Source of the DNA: Paucibacter sp. PLA-PC-4 | Lineage (GTDB): Bacteria; Pseudomonadota; Gammaproteobacteria; Burkholderiales; Burkholderiaceae_C | Direction: 5' to 3' | Length of the DNA stretch: 64,000 bases | NCBI RefSeq assembly: GCF_026241155.1 | Contig: NZ_JAPFGP010000002.1 | Span: forward strand, 372,001-436,000 | Part shown: one piece after another, positions 52,240 to 60,717 of the stretch | Layout of the letters: each line of letters starts with the position of its first letter | Position numbering within the stretch: the stretch's first letter is position 1 | Program-made: the position numbers and the translations under genes | Notes under the pieces: model-generated | Told to the model about the DNA's origin: nothing | Databases searched by the model: none | Seen by the model: only the letters and a program-made list of their open reading frames with translations

Positions 52240-54456
52240 TTGACTCGACACCCTATCGCCGCCGCCAGTGTTGTCGTTTGTGCGCTTTGCGCGCAACCTC
52301 TGATGGCACAAGACATGCCGGGTGGCCCGCCCGAGCCGGCGGCATCACCAAGCAACCGCTTGGACCGGGTTGAGATCCAGTCGCGCCCGCAAAGCGATAC
52401 CGATCTGCGCCGCCGTTCTCCGGTGGCCAAGCAGATCTACGGTCGCGAGGAGATCGACAAGTACGGCGACCAGAACGTGGCCGACGTGCTCAAGCGCCTG
52501 CCAGGTGTCAATATGCAGGATGGCTCGCCGCGTATGCGGGGCTTGGGTGCCGGTTACACGCTGATCCTGATCAACGGCGATCCGGCACCGCCCGGATTTG
52601 CGCTGGACCAGCTCAACCCGGCCCAGGTCGAGCGCATCGAAGTGACCAAGGGCCCGAGCGCTGACCAGAGTGCCCAGGCGGTGGCCGGCGCAATTAATAT
52701 CATCCTCAAGGAGGCGCCGCGCGTCTCGCAGCGCGATCTGCGCATGGCCCTTGGCTATAGCGTGCAGCGCCCGGTGCCCTCGGCCACCTTCACCTTCGGC
52801 GAGCGCATCGGCCCGGTGTCGCTGGCCGTGCCGGTCTCGGCGTTTGAGTGGCGCGGTCGCAATGAGTTCGTCATTGAGCGCTTTGCGCCCGGCATCGACG
52901 AGGATCGCATGCCCTCGCGTGCTATCCAGCGCCAGCAGCAGGCCTTCTGGGGTCATGGCTTCAACACTGCACCGCGCCTGACCTGGAAGCTCAGCGACGA
53001 GCAGACCCTGAGCCTGCAAGGCTTCGCCCAGCGTGGCTACTGGAACAACCGCAATCGCTTCGACGACGAGGTCCTGCTGGGTTCACCCAGCCTGGACGAT
53101 GACAGCCACAACAACGGCACCTGGCAGGTGCTGCGTGGTAACGCCAACTGGGTGAACCGCTTTGCCGACTCGCAGCGCATCGAGTTGAAGGCCGGTGTTC
53201 AGGACGCGCAGAACCGCTTCACCAACCGCAGCTTCCGCAATGACGCGATCTGGCGCTTCTCGCAAGGCGATAACCATGATCGCAGCTTCACGCAGTCCGG
53301 CAAGTACGCCCGGCTGCTGGGCGAGGAACACAGCCTGACGGTGGGCTGGGATCTTGAGTGGCGCAAGCGCGACGAGCAGCGCAGTGTCACCGAGAACGGC
53401 AAGCCGCAGCTGGCCGAGATTGAAGGGCTGCCATTCAATGCGCGCATCGAGCGCCAGGCCTTCTTCGTGCAGGACGAATGGGAGCTGTCGCCGCAGTGGT
53501 CCACCTATCTGGGTCTGCGCACCGAACGCATCGCCACCGTGAGCCGCGGCAGCGAAGTGGCCTCGCGCAACACCAGCCGCGTGACAACACCGCTATGGCA
53601 TCTGAACTACAAGCTCGACCCCAAGGGCCGCGATCTGATACGCGCCAGCGTGACGCGCAGCTACAAGGCGCCGGATCTGAATGCGCTGTTGGCGCGGCCG
53701 ACCATCAACGGGCTGTTTGCGCTGGTTGATGCTGCCGGGCAGCCTCAGCGCAACGAAGAGCAGTATCCGGACCGCATCGGCAACCCCTTGCTCAAACCCG
53801 AGCTGGCCACGGGCCTGGATCTGGCCTTCGAGAAGTATCTCGAAGGTGGAGGCCTGGTCAGCGTTGGCGTGTTCCACCGCCGGGTCAACAATCTGATCCG
53901 CAATGTCTCAACATTGGAGAACGTCAGCTGGTCCTCGCTGCCGCGCTGGGTCTCGCGCCCGGTCAACTTCTCCAAGGCCAAGACCAGTGGCTTGGAACTG
54001 GAGCTCAAGGGCCGAGCCGGTGAGCTGATGCCCGCGCTGTTCGAGCCCAGGCTGGCGCTCAATCTGCGTGCCGCGCTGAGCTTCTACAAGTCCGATGTGG
54101 AGGCCGTCCAGGGACCCAATAACCGTTTGGACAGCCAGCAGCCCTGGTCGGGTAATTTCGGTGTTGACTACCGGCTCAGCAGCCTTCCGCTGCTGACTGG
54201 GGTCAGCCTGGTTTACACGCCGGGCTATACGACGCAGCAGACGGTGTCGCAGAGCCTGGAGCAGTCGCGCACCCGCTCGCTGGATGTCTTTGCGCAATGG
54301 AGCTTCAGCCGCACGGCCTCGCTGCGCCTATCGGCCAACAATCTCGCGCCCTTTGACACCCGCTCGACCACGACGCTGGCCGGCACCGGTTACGGCAGCA
54401 GCACCGAGCGCAGTACCCGGACGTGGTTCGGCGCGGCGCTGGAACTCAAGCTCTGA
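52240..54456 (+). CDS. TonB-dependent outer membrane receptor
   Basis: The 738-residue receptor begins with a signal peptide (TRHPIAAASVVVCALCAQPLMA, then QDMPG). A plug domain follows, with VEIQSRPQSDTDLRRRSPVAK and the typical NVADVLKRLPGV, RMRGLGAGYTLILINGD and IERIEVTKGPSADQSAQAVAG-type blocks. The beta-barrel ends FGAALELKL, with an aromatic residue near the C-terminus. TTG 52240 has GGAG 6 bases upstream and places the signal at the N-terminus; the longer frame from GTG 52180 looks unlikely. It transports an unidentified large ligand, perhaps a siderophore. Confidence 0.87.
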   Translation: MTRHPIAAASVVVCALCAQPLMAQDMPGGPPEPAASPSNRLDRVEIQSRPQSDTDLRRRSPVAKQIYGREEIDKYGDQNVADVLKRLPGVNMQDGSPRMRGLGAGYTLILINGDPAPPGFALDQLNPAQVERIEVTKGPSADQSAQAVAGAINIILKEAPRVSQRDLRMALGYSVQRPVPSATFTFGERIGPVSLAVPVSAFEWRGRNEFVIERFAPGIDEDRMPSRAIQRQQQAFWGHGFNTAPRLTWKLSDEQTLSLQGFAQRGYWNNRNRFDDEVLLGSPSLDDDSHNNGTWQVLRGNANWVNRFADSQRIELKAGVQDAQNRFTNRSFRNDAIWRFSQGDNHDRSFTQSGKYARLLGEEHSLTVGWDLEWRKRDEQRSVTENGKPQLAEIEGLPFNARIERQAFFVQDEWELSPQWSTYLGLRTERIATVSRGSEVASRNTSRVTTPLWHLNYKLDPKGRDLIRASVTRSYKAPDLNALLARPTINGLFALVDAAGQPQRNEEQYPDRIGNPLLKPELATGLDLAFEKYLEGGGLVSVGVFHRRVNNLIRNVSTLENVSWSSLPRWVSRPVNFSKAKTSGLELELKGRAGELMPALFEPRLALNLRAALSFYKSDVEAVQGPNNRLDSQQPWSGNFGVDYRLSSLPLLTGVSLVYTPGYTTQQTVSQSLEQSRTRSLDVFAQWSFSRTASLRLSANNLAPFDTRSTTTLAGTGYGSSTERSTRTWFGAALELKL

Positions 54457-54467
54457 GGACAGGCGCG

Positions 54468-55538
54468 ATGCAGGCGCTGCAGATCTACGCCGGCCCGCGC
54501 GCGCGCCAGCGCCTGCGCGAGCGAGGTCTGCGGCCCGGCGATGTGCAGGTGATCCCGGCCGCCGCCGGCGGCCCCAAGGGGTTGATCCTCGGGCCGCTGG
54601 ACCAGTACATCTTCGGTCCCTGGTTGGGTCAGAGTGCTCAAGAGTTGCATCTGCTGGGCGCTTCGATCGGCGCCTGGCGCATGGCCACAGCCTGCCTCGG
54701 GGAACCGCAGACCGAGTTTGAGCGCCTGACCGAGGCCTATGTGCAGCAGCGCTACGACAGCCTGCCGGGCCGACGACCCAGTGCCGCCAGCGTCAGCCGC
54801 GGTTTTGCCGCGACGCTCAAGGATTGCTTTGGTGGCCGCGAGGGTCAGGTCTTGAGCCATCCACGCTACCGCCTGCATGTTTTCACCTCGCGCGGCCGCC
54901 ACATCCTGGGCCGTGAAGGCCGGCTGCGCACTCCGCTGGGCTATGCCGGCGCGTTTGCGGCGAACTTGCTGGCGCGCCGCGCGATGGGCGGTTGGCTGGA
55001 CCGGGTGGTGTTTTCGGACCCGCGTGCGCCGTTGCCAATGCCGCTGCATGATTTTCGCAGCCATCAGGCGGCGCTCGACGAGCGCAATCTGCTGCAGGCC
55101 ATCCTCGCCAGCTGCTCGATTCCGTTTTGGCTGCAGGCGGTGCAGGACATCCCCGGTGGCCCGCCCGGCGCGTACTGGGATGGCGGGATCACCGACTACC
55201 ACCTGCATCTGAACTACGCGGCCATGGTCGGCGATGGCCTGGTGCTGTATCCGCATTTCCAGCGACAGGTGGTGCCGGGCTGGTTGGACAAGGGGCTCAA
55301 GCGCCGACATGGCGCCAGCGCCTTTCTCGACAATGTCGTGTTGCTTGCGCCGAACCCGGCCTGGGTGGCAGGCCTGCCGCGCGCCAAGCTGCCCGACCGC
55401 GATGACTTCAAACATTACGGCGACGATGTGCTCGGCCGCGCCAAGGTCTGGATGCGGGCCGTCTCGGAGAGCCAGCGCCTGCGCGACGACTTCGCGGCAG
55501 CCTGCGAGCGGGGCTCGATCGACGCGCTGGCCTTGTAA
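54468..55538 (+). CDS. Patatin-like phospholipase
   Basis: The 356-residue protein carries the patatin pattern: the oxyanion-hole-like AAGGPKGL (about residues 30-38), the nucleophile elbow GASIGAWR and the catalytic Asp in WDGGITDYH. This is the Ser-Asp dyad of patatin-like lipases. ATG 54468 lies 11 bases after the TonB receptor stop, so the two may be co-transcribed. No signal peptide is evident. Substrate is likely a lipid ester; exact specificity is unknown. Confidence 0.82.
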   Translation: MQALQIYAGPRARQRLRERGLRPGDVQVIPAAAGGPKGLILGPLDQYIFGPWLGQSAQELHLLGASIGAWRMATACLGEPQTEFERLTEAYVQQRYDSLPGRRPSAASVSRGFAATLKDCFGGREGQVLSHPRYRLHVFTSRGRHILGREGRLRTPLGYAGAFAANLLARRAMGGWLDRVVFSDPRAPLPMPLHDFRSHQAALDERNLLQAILASCSIPFWLQAVQDIPGGPPGAYWDGGITDYHLHLNYAAMVGDGLVLYPHFQRQVVPGWLDKGLKRRHGASAFLDNVVLLAPNPAWVAGLPRAKLPDRDDFKHYGDDVLGRAKVWMRAVSESQRLRDDFAAACERGSIDALAL

Positions 55539-55610
55539 TCAAAGGTAAGGCCGGGACAACCCGGGGCGTGGTGCCGCGTTGAACACGCATCCCGATTTCT
55601 GGAGCCTGTC

Positions 55611-56075
55611 ATGTTGTCCACGCCGCGCGCAGCCATCGTCATCGCCTTGATCTTCACGCTGGGCCTCAGCGGCTGCGCCCACCAGCGAGGGCATGCGAGA
55701 GATCGCCATGAGGACCGCGGGTATGACAGTGGCTTTGCCGAGGCGCGCTACGGGCGCGTGCAGAGCATCGAGCCGATGCAGGCGCGCGGCGAGGGCAGCG
55801 GCGCAGGAGCGCTGGCGGGCGGCTTGATCGGTGGGCTGATCGGCAACCAGATGGGCAAGGGCAATGGACGGGCGGCTGCCACGGCGATCGGGGCGGTGGG
55901 CGGGGCCATGCTGGGCCATGAGATCGAGCGGCAGAACCAGGGTGAGCGGCGTATTCACCGCGTCACTGTGCGCCTGGAGCGGCGCGGGGAGCAGCAATTC
56001 GATCTGGAGCACTTGGATGGTCTGCGTGTGGGCGATCGGGTGCGGATTGACAACGGCCGGCTGCAACGCTTCTGA
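55611..56075 (+). CDS. Glycine-zipper outer membrane lipoprotein
   Basis: The 154-residue protein has a lipoprotein signal (AAIVIALIFTLGLSGC, lipobox LSGC) and a glycine-zipper 2TM segment (about 65-105: GAGALAGGLIGGLIGNQMGK, TAIGAVGGAMLGHEIE) like SlyB or the Rickettsia 17-kDa antigen. A C-terminal domain with RIHRVTVRLERRG follows. ATG 55611 is supported by the position of the signal. It is probably anchored in the outer membrane and involved in envelope stability. Confidence 0.85.
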   Translation: MLSTPRAAIVIALIFTLGLSGCAHQRGHARDRHEDRGYDSGFAEARYGRVQSIEPMQARGEGSGAGALAGGLIGGLIGNQMGKGNGRAAATAIGAVGGAMLGHEIERQNQGERRIHRVTVRLERRGEQQFDLEHLDGLRVGDRVRIDNGRLQRF

Positions 56076-56085
56076 ATTCATCGCC

Positions 56086-56091
56086 TACAAT
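56086..56091 (+). promoter_or_regulatory. Probable -10 element of the thrS leader transcript
   Basis: TACAAT matches the -10 consensus at 5 of 6 positions. A start point near 56098 would place the leader ORF ATG about 30 bases into the transcript. No good -35 is seen at 17 bases; a perfect TTGACA lies further upstream at 56047-56052, too far to pair with it. Confidence 0.4.
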
Positions 56092-56128
56092 TCCGCCATC
56101 TCCAAACAACAAGGGCGAGAAAGGCACG

Positions 56129-56173
56129 ATGGTTATGACACCGCGAACTACGACCCCATCTTCACAGGTTTAG
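56129..56173 (+). CDS. Threonine-rich leader peptide upstream of thrS
   Basis: A 14-codon ORF encodes MVMTPRTTTPSSQV and ends at TAG 56171. It has four Thr codons (ACA 56138, then ACT, ACG, ACC at 56147-56155), three of them consecutive. AAAGG lies upstream of both candidate ATGs (56129 and 56135). An intrinsic terminator follows 39 bases after the stop, and thrS lies beyond it. The layout is that of a leader for ribosome-mediated attenuation, in which scarcity of charged threonyl-tRNA stalls the ribosome on the Thr codons. Confidence 0.65.
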   Translation: MVMTPRTTTPSSQV

Positions 56174-56211
56174 TCGGCCGCGGCTCGTCACGTCTTTTCT
56201 TAGCACCTCTC

Positions 56212-56239
56212 AAAAGCGCGGCATCCGGCCGCGCTTTTT
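56212..56239 (+). terminator. Attenuator-type terminator in the thrS leader
   Basis: AAAAGCGCGGC (56212-56222) pairs with GCCGCGC plus the first Ts (56228 onward) around ATCCG, followed by TTTTTCGTTTTC. GCCGCG at 56177-56182 can instead pair with CGCGGC (56217-56222) of its 5' arm, giving an antiterminator. The terminator ends 45 bases before the thrS start. Confidence 0.8.
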
Positions 56240-56284
56240 CGTTTTCGGGTCGCCCAAGACCCCAGGATTTACGGAGTTTCCACG

Positions 56285-58204
56285 ATGATTTCGATTCAAT
56301 TGCCCGACGGTTCCAAGCGTGAGTTCCCGCAGGCCGTCACGGTGGCTGAGGTGGCCGCCTCCATCGGTGCCGGCTTGGCCAAGGCCGCGCTGGCCGGCCG
56401 CGTCGGCGCCGGTGAGGCTGCCCGCGTCGTCGACACCAGCTATCTGATCGAGGCCGACGAACAGTTGGCCATCATCACGGACAAGGATGCCGACGGCCTG
56501 GAGGTCATCCGCCACTCGACCGCCCACCTGCTGGCCTATGCCGTCAAGGAGCTGTTCCCCGAGGCTCAGGTCACGATAGGCCCGGTGATCGAGAACGGCT
56601 TCTTCTACGATTTCTCGTACAAACGTCCGTTCACGCCTGAGGATCTGGTGGCCATCGAGGCCAAGATGAGTGAGTTGGCCAAGAAGGACGAAAAGGTCCA
56701 GCGCCGCGTACTGCCGCGTGACGAGGCCGTGGCCTATTTCAAGGGCATCGGCGAGGACTACAAGGCCGAGATCATCTCCAGCATCCCGGCCGGCGAGGAT
56801 GTGTCGCTGTACCGCGAAGGCGCGTTCGAGGATCTGTGCCGCGGCCCTCATGTGCCGTCGACCGGCAAGCTCAAGCACTTCAAGCTGATGAAGGTGGCCG
56901 GCGCCTACTGGCGCGGCGATCATCGCAACGAGATGCTGCAGCGAATCTACGGCACGGCCTGGGCCAGCAAGGATGATCTGCAGAAGTACTTGGTGATGCT
57001 TGAGGAGGCCGAGAAGCGCGACCACCGCAAGCTCGGCAAGGAACTCGACTTGTTCCACATCGATGAGCATGCGCCGGGCGTCGTGTTCTGGCATCCCAAG
57101 GGCTGGACGGTGTGGCAGGAGGTGGAGCAGTACATGCGCCGCGTCTATCGCGACAACGGCTACCAGGAGGTCAAGGGCCCGCAGCTGCTGGACAAGACGC
57201 TGTGGGAGGCCACGGGCCACTGGGACAAGTACCGCGACAATATGTTCACGACCGAGTCGGAGAAGCGCGACTACGCGCTCAAGCCGATGAACTGTCCCGG
57301 CCACATCCTGATCTTCAAGCACGGCATCAAGAGCTACCGCGACCTTCCGCTGCGCTTCGGCGAGTTCGGCCAGTGCCACCGCAATGAGCCCACCGGTGGT
57401 CTGCACGGCATCATGCGCGTGCGCGGCTTCACGCAGGATGACGGTCACATCTTCTGCACCGAAGACCAGATCCTGCAGGAGTGCGTCAACTACACGGTGC
57501 TGCTGCAAAAGGTCTACAAGGACTTCGGCTTTACCGACATCATCTACAAGGTCGCAACGCGGCCCGAGGCCCGCATCGGCTCGGACGAGGTTTGGGACAA
57601 GGCCGAGTTCGCGCTAATGGAATCGCTGCGCGCTTCCGGCGTCGAGTTCGTCATCGCACCCGGCGACGGCGCCTTCTACGGCCCGAAGATCGAGTACACA
57701 CTCAAGGACGCGCTGGGCCGTCAGTGGCAGTGCGGCACGATGCAGGTCGACTTCTCGATGCCGGGCCGCCTGGGCGCCGAATACGTGGACGAGCACGGCG
57801 AGCGTCGCGAGCCGGTCATGCTGCACCGGGCCATCGTCGGCAGCCTGGAGCGCTTCATCGGCATCTTGATCGAGCAGCATGCCGGCGCGTTGCCCGCCTG
57901 GCTGGCGCCGGAGCAGGTGGTGGTGGCCAATATCACCGATGCGCAGGCTGATTACGTCACCGAAATCGTGAAATCACTGCAAAAACAAGGAGTTAGGGTC
58001 AAGGCGGATTTGCGAAACGAGAAAATCACGTATAAAATCCGCGAGCATTCTTTGCAGAAGGTTCCGTTCATCCTCGTCGTAGGCGACAAGGAAAAGGCAA
58101 ATGGAGCCGTTGCGGTGCGCGCCCGTGGCAATCAAGACCTGGGTGTGATGCCCCTGGAGAGCTTCCTGGAGAAGCTCTCGGGTGATATCACGCAGAAGGT
58201 CTAG
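56285..58204 (+). CDS. thrS: Threonyl-tRNA synthetase
   Basis: The 639-residue class II synthetase charges tRNA-Thr. It has the TGS domain (about 1-60, [20 protein letters not shown]), the editing domain with [19 protein letters not shown], and the catalytic core with [20 protein letters not shown] and [14 protein letters not shown]-like motif 2 (seen as [15 protein letters not shown]). The anticodon-binding domain follows ([20 protein letters not shown]). The core zinc Cys and His residues are kept. It is preceded by a leader ORF and attenuator and followed by infC, rpmI, rplT, pheS, pheT and ihfA in the same direction. Confidence 0.97.
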   Translation: MISIQLPDGSKREFPQAVTVAEVAASIGAGLAKAALAGRVGAGEAARVVDTSYLIEADEQLAIITDKDADGLEVIRHSTAHLLAYAVKELFPEAQVTIGPVIENGFFYDFSYKRPFTPEDLVAIEAKMSELAKKDEKVQRRVLPRDEAVAYFKGIGEDYKAEIISSIPAGEDVSLYREGAFEDLCRGPHVPSTGKLKHFKLMKVAGAYWRGDHRNEMLQRIYGTAWASKDDLQKYLVMLEEAEKRDHRKLGKELDLFHIDEHAPGVVFWHPKGWTVWQEVEQYMRRVYRDNGYQEVKGPQLLDKTLWEATGHWDKYRDNMFTTESEKRDYALKPMNCPGHILIFKHGIKSYRDLPLRFGEFGQCHRNEPTGGLHGIMRVRGFTQDDGHIFCTEDQILQECVNYTVLLQKVYKDFGFTDIIYKVATRPEARIGSDEVWDKAEFALMESLRASGVEFVIAPGDGAFYGPKIEYTLKDALGRQWQCGTMQVDFSMPGRLGAEYVDEHGERREPVMLHRAIVGSLERFIGILIEQHAGALPAWLAPEQVVVANITDAQADYVTEIVKSLQKQGVRVKADLRNEKITYKIREHSLQKVPFILVVGDKEKANGAVAVRARGNQDLGVMPLESFLEKLSGDITQKV

Positions 58205-58270
58205 CTCTGGGCGCGCTTTTGCTTGTGTTTGGGCCTCTATGCCTTGGAGGCCTGTTGAAAGGTATGCACC

Positions 58271-58816
58271 ATCGCTACTTTTGCTGATCGTCGTGCGATT
58301 CCCGAGCGTAAGCATCGGCTGAACCGTGAAATCCTGGCTCCCGAAGTCCGCCTGAACGGCCCCGAGAACGAGCCCCTGGGTATCGTGAGCATCATGGAAG
58401 CCCTGCGCATGGCGGGCGAGCTGGATGTGGACTTGGTCGAAATTTCCGCGACGGCGACACCTCCGGTGTGCCGCCTGATGGACTACGGCAAGTTCAAGTA
58501 CATCGAGCAGAAACGGGCGGCCGAGGCGAAGTCCAAGCAAAAGGTCATCGAGATCAAGGAAGTCAAGTTCCGCCCGGGTACGGACGAAGGCGACTACCAG
58601 ATCAAGATGCGCAATCTGCGCCGCTTCATCGCCGAAGACGGTGACAAAGGCAAGGTGACCCTGCGCTACCGTGGTCGCGAGATCACGCACCAGGACATCG
58701 GCATGCGGCTGCTGGAGCGTATTCGCGACGAGCTGTCGGATGTGGCCGTGGTGGAGAACATGCCCAAGCTGGAAGGCCGGCAGATGATCATGGTGCTTGC
58801 ACCGAAGAAGCGCTAA
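58271..58816 (+). CDS. infC: Translation initiation factor IF-3, ATC start codon
   Basis: The 181-residue factor is read from ATC 58271: [20 protein letters not shown], followed by [20 protein letters not shown] and [20 protein letters not shown]. The N-terminal IF3 domain would be lost if the first ordinary start (GTG 58385) were used, so a rare start is required. GAAAGG lies 8 bases before the ATC. IF3 rejects non-canonical starts, so a rare codon (AUU in E. coli infC) allows autoregulation. An ATG at 58264 is out of frame and closes after a few codons. ATT 58298 is a less likely alternative. Confidence 0.88.
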   Translation: MATFADRRAIPERKHRLNREILAPEVRLNGPENEPLGIVSIMEALRMAGELDVDLVEISATATPPVCRLMDYGKFKYIEQKRAAEAKSKQKVIEIKEVKFRPGTDEGDYQIKMRNLRRFIAEDGDKGKVTLRYRGREITHQDIGMRLLERIRDELSDVAVVENMPKLEGRQMIMVLAPKKR

Positions 58817-58833
58817 CGCGCTTGAGCAGTTTC

Positions 58834-58867
58834 AGCCCGCCGATCTGGTCGTCGGCGGGCTTATTAG
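58834..58867 (+). terminator. Hairpin/terminator between infC and rpmI
   Basis: AGCCCGCCGA (58834-58843) pairs with TCGGCGGGCT (58852-58861), followed by TATTAG. Being inside an operon, it may be partial or part of ribosomal protein autoregulation. A second small hairpin, CAGCGA-GGAA-TCGCTG with a GNRA-type loop, lies at 58889-58904, about 34 bases before rpmI. Confidence 0.55.
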
Positions 58868-58937
58868 TCTCCAGAGGCTGAACAAGTGCAGCGAGGAATC
58901 GCTGACGCCCCTGGGACATCTTAAAAGGAGCAATAAC

Positions 58938-59141
58938 ATGCCCAAAATGAAGACCAAGAGCAGCGCGAAAAAGCGTTTTCGCGTTCGTCCGGGTGGCACC
59001 GTCAAGCGCGGTCAAGCGTTCAAGCGCCACATCCTGACCAAGAAGACCACGAAGAACAAGCGCCACCTGCGTGGCACGACGACCGTGCACGAAACCAACA
59101 TGGGTCACATCGCTCAGATGCTGCCCTTTGCTGGTCTGTAA
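58938..59141 (+). CDS. rpmI: Ribosomal protein bL35
   Basis: The 67-residue basic protein [20 protein letters not shown] ends [26 protein letters not shown] and matches L35 in length and pattern. AAGGAG precedes the start. It is followed by rplT at 29 bases, as in nearly all bacteria, and follows infC. Confidence 0.97.
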   Translation: MPKMKTKSSAKKRFRVRPGGTVKRGQAFKRHILTKKTTKNKRHLRGTTTVHETNMGHIAQMLPFAGL

Positions 59142-59170
59142 TTCCACCATTTAACTAAAGGAGATTTAAT

Positions 59171-59527
59171 ATGCCTCGCGTTAAACGTGGTGTTACCGCT
59201 CGTGCCCGTCACAAGAAGGTCCTGGCTCTGGCCAAGGGCTTCCGTGGTCGCCGTAAGAATGTCTTCCGCATCGCCAAACAGGCGGTGATGAAGGCAGGTC
59301 AATACGCCTACCGTGACCGTCGCGCCAAGAAGCGTGTGTTCCGTGCGCTGTGGATTGCTCGTATCAACGCAGCAAGCCGTGGCCTGGGTCTGACCTACAG
59401 CAAGTTCGTGGCCGGCCTGAAGAAGGCCCAGATCGACATCGACCGCAAGGTTCTGGCCGACCTGGCCGTGAACGATCCGGCCGGTTTCGCTTCGATCTTC
59501 GCCAAGGTGAAGGCCGCTCTCGCTTAA
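59171..59527 (+). CDS. rplT: Ribosomal protein bL20
   Basis: The 118-residue protein starts [20 protein letters not shown], continues [33 protein letters not shown], and ends in [21 protein letters not shown]. These are standard L20 features: a basic N-terminal tail for 23S rRNA and a globular end. AAAGGAG precedes it. In E. coli, L20 autoregulates the rpmI-rplT messenger; the infC-rpmI spacer holds candidate structures. Confidence 0.97.
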   Translation: MPRVKRGVTARARHKKVLALAKGFRGRRKNVFRIAKQAVMKAGQYAYRDRRAKKRVFRALWIARINAASRGLGLTYSKFVAGLKKAQIDIDRKVLADLAVNDPAGFASIFAKVKAALA

Positions 59528-59589
59528 TTGCCGGGGCCGCAGCAATGCGGCCGTGGTGGCCCTGGCGCAAGCCGGGGCGCGACCTTTAG

Positions 59590-59619
59590 GGGCCGACACC
59601 CAGGTGTTCGGCCCTTTTT
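59590..59619 (+). terminator. Intrinsic terminator between rplT and pheS
   Basis: GGGCCGACACC (59590-59600) pairs with GGTGTTCGGCCC (59603-59614) with one bulged T, followed by TTTTTC. A second hairpin (GGCCGCA-GCAA-TGCGGCC, 59535-59552) follows the rplT stop directly. pheS starts 27 bases after this terminator, so part of the pheST transcription may be attenuated or begin in this spacer. Confidence 0.75.
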
Positions 59620-59645
59620 CATTTCTGATACGAACTCGCCCCGCG

Positions 59646-60683
59646 ATGAACGATCTCGATCAACTGCTACAGAGCGCGCAGGCAGACTTTGCCGCCGCAG
59701 CCACGCCCGCCGACCTGGAGAACGCCAAGGCCAGATTCCTGGGCAAGTCCGGTCGCGTGACCGAGCTGATGAAGGGCCTGGCCGCACTGACCATCGACGA
59801 GAAGAAGACCCGCGGGGCCGAGATCAATGTTCTCAAGGTCGGCATCGAGGCCGCACTGAGCCAGCGCCGGCAGGCCCTGGCAGACGCCGAGCTCGAGATC
59901 CAGCTGAAAGCCGAGGCCCTGGATGTGAGCCTGCCTGGCCGCCAGCGCGGCACCGGCGGCCTGCACCCGATCACGCGGGCGATGGAGCGCATCGAGGCGA
60001 TCTTCGGATCGATGGGTTTCGACGTGGCCGACGGGCCTGAGATCGAGAACGACTGGTTCAACTTCACTGCGCTGAACACGCCGGCCGATCATCCGGCCCG
60101 CTCGATGCACGACACCTTCTATGTCGAAGGCGGGCATGTCTTGCGCACGCACACCAGCCCGATGCAAATCCGCTATGCGGTCCAGCATGTCAAGCGCCAC
60201 AAGGCCTTGATCGATGCGGGTCAGCCCATGCCGGAAATCCGAGTGATCGCGCCGGGCCGCACTTACCGAGTCGACAGCGATGCGACCCACTCGCCGATGT
60301 TCCATCAGGTCGAAGGCCTGTGGGTAGGCGAAAACATCTCGTTCAAGGACCTGAAGTCGGTCTATGTGAACTTTCTGCAGCAGTTCTTCGAGACGACGGA
60401 CATGCAGATTCGTTTCCGCCCCAGCTACTTCCCCTTTACCGAGCCCAGCGCCGAGATCGACATGATGTTCGGCACCGGCCCGCTGAAGGGTCGCTGGCTC
60501 GAGGTATCGGGCTCGGGCCAGGTGCATCCGCAGGTGATCCGCAACATGGGCCTGGACCCGGAGCGCTACATCGGCTTTGCCTTCGGCTCAGGCATCGACC
60601 GGCTGGCGATGCTGCGTTATGGCGTCAACGATTTGCGCCTGTTCTTTGATGGCGATCTGCGCTTCTTGTCGCAATTCAAGTAA
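59646..60683 (+). CDS. pheS: Phenylalanyl-tRNA synthetase alpha subunit
   Basis: The 345-residue alpha subunit has the N-terminal coiled coil (about 1-85), then [20 protein letters not shown], the motif [32 protein letters not shown] (motif 2 region) and [29 protein letters not shown] (motif 3). ATG 59646 ([15 protein letters not shown]) fits the family start; the upstream open frame runs through the terminator and is rejected. No clear Shine-Dalgarno sequence is seen. pheT follows after 34 bases. Confidence 0.96.
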   Translation: MNDLDQLLQSAQADFAAAATPADLENAKARFLGKSGRVTELMKGLAALTIDEKKTRGAEINVLKVGIEAALSQRRQALADAELEIQLKAEALDVSLPGRQRGTGGLHPITRAMERIEAIFGSMGFDVADGPEIENDWFNFTALNTPADHPARSMHDTFYVEGGHVLRTHTSPMQIRYAVQHVKRHKALIDAGQPMPEIRVIAPGRTYRVDSDATHSPMFHQVEGLWVGENISFKDLKSVYVNFLQQFFETTDMQIRFRPSYFPFTEPSAEIDMMFGTGPLKGRWLEVSGSGQVHPQVIRNMGLDPERYIGFAFGSGIDRLAMLRYGVNDLRLFFDGDLRFLSQFK

Positions 60684-60717
60684 GCAGCCTCCGCCATCCA
60701 AGACGAGATCAAACATC

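Noticed and set aside
56086-56285. T-box riboswitch upstream of thrS.
   Set aside because: The leader is short, has no T-box consensus or specifier-loop structure, and T-boxes are essentially absent from betaproteobacteria; the peptide-leader model fits better.
59545-59619. A 14-codon [17 protein letters not shown] with three Trp codons directly before the terminator upstream of pheS, resembling a leader peptide.
   Set aside because: It has no Phe codons, no convincing ribosome binding site, and its ATG lies in the perfect hairpin 59535-59552. TGG is frequent by chance in GC-rich DNA.
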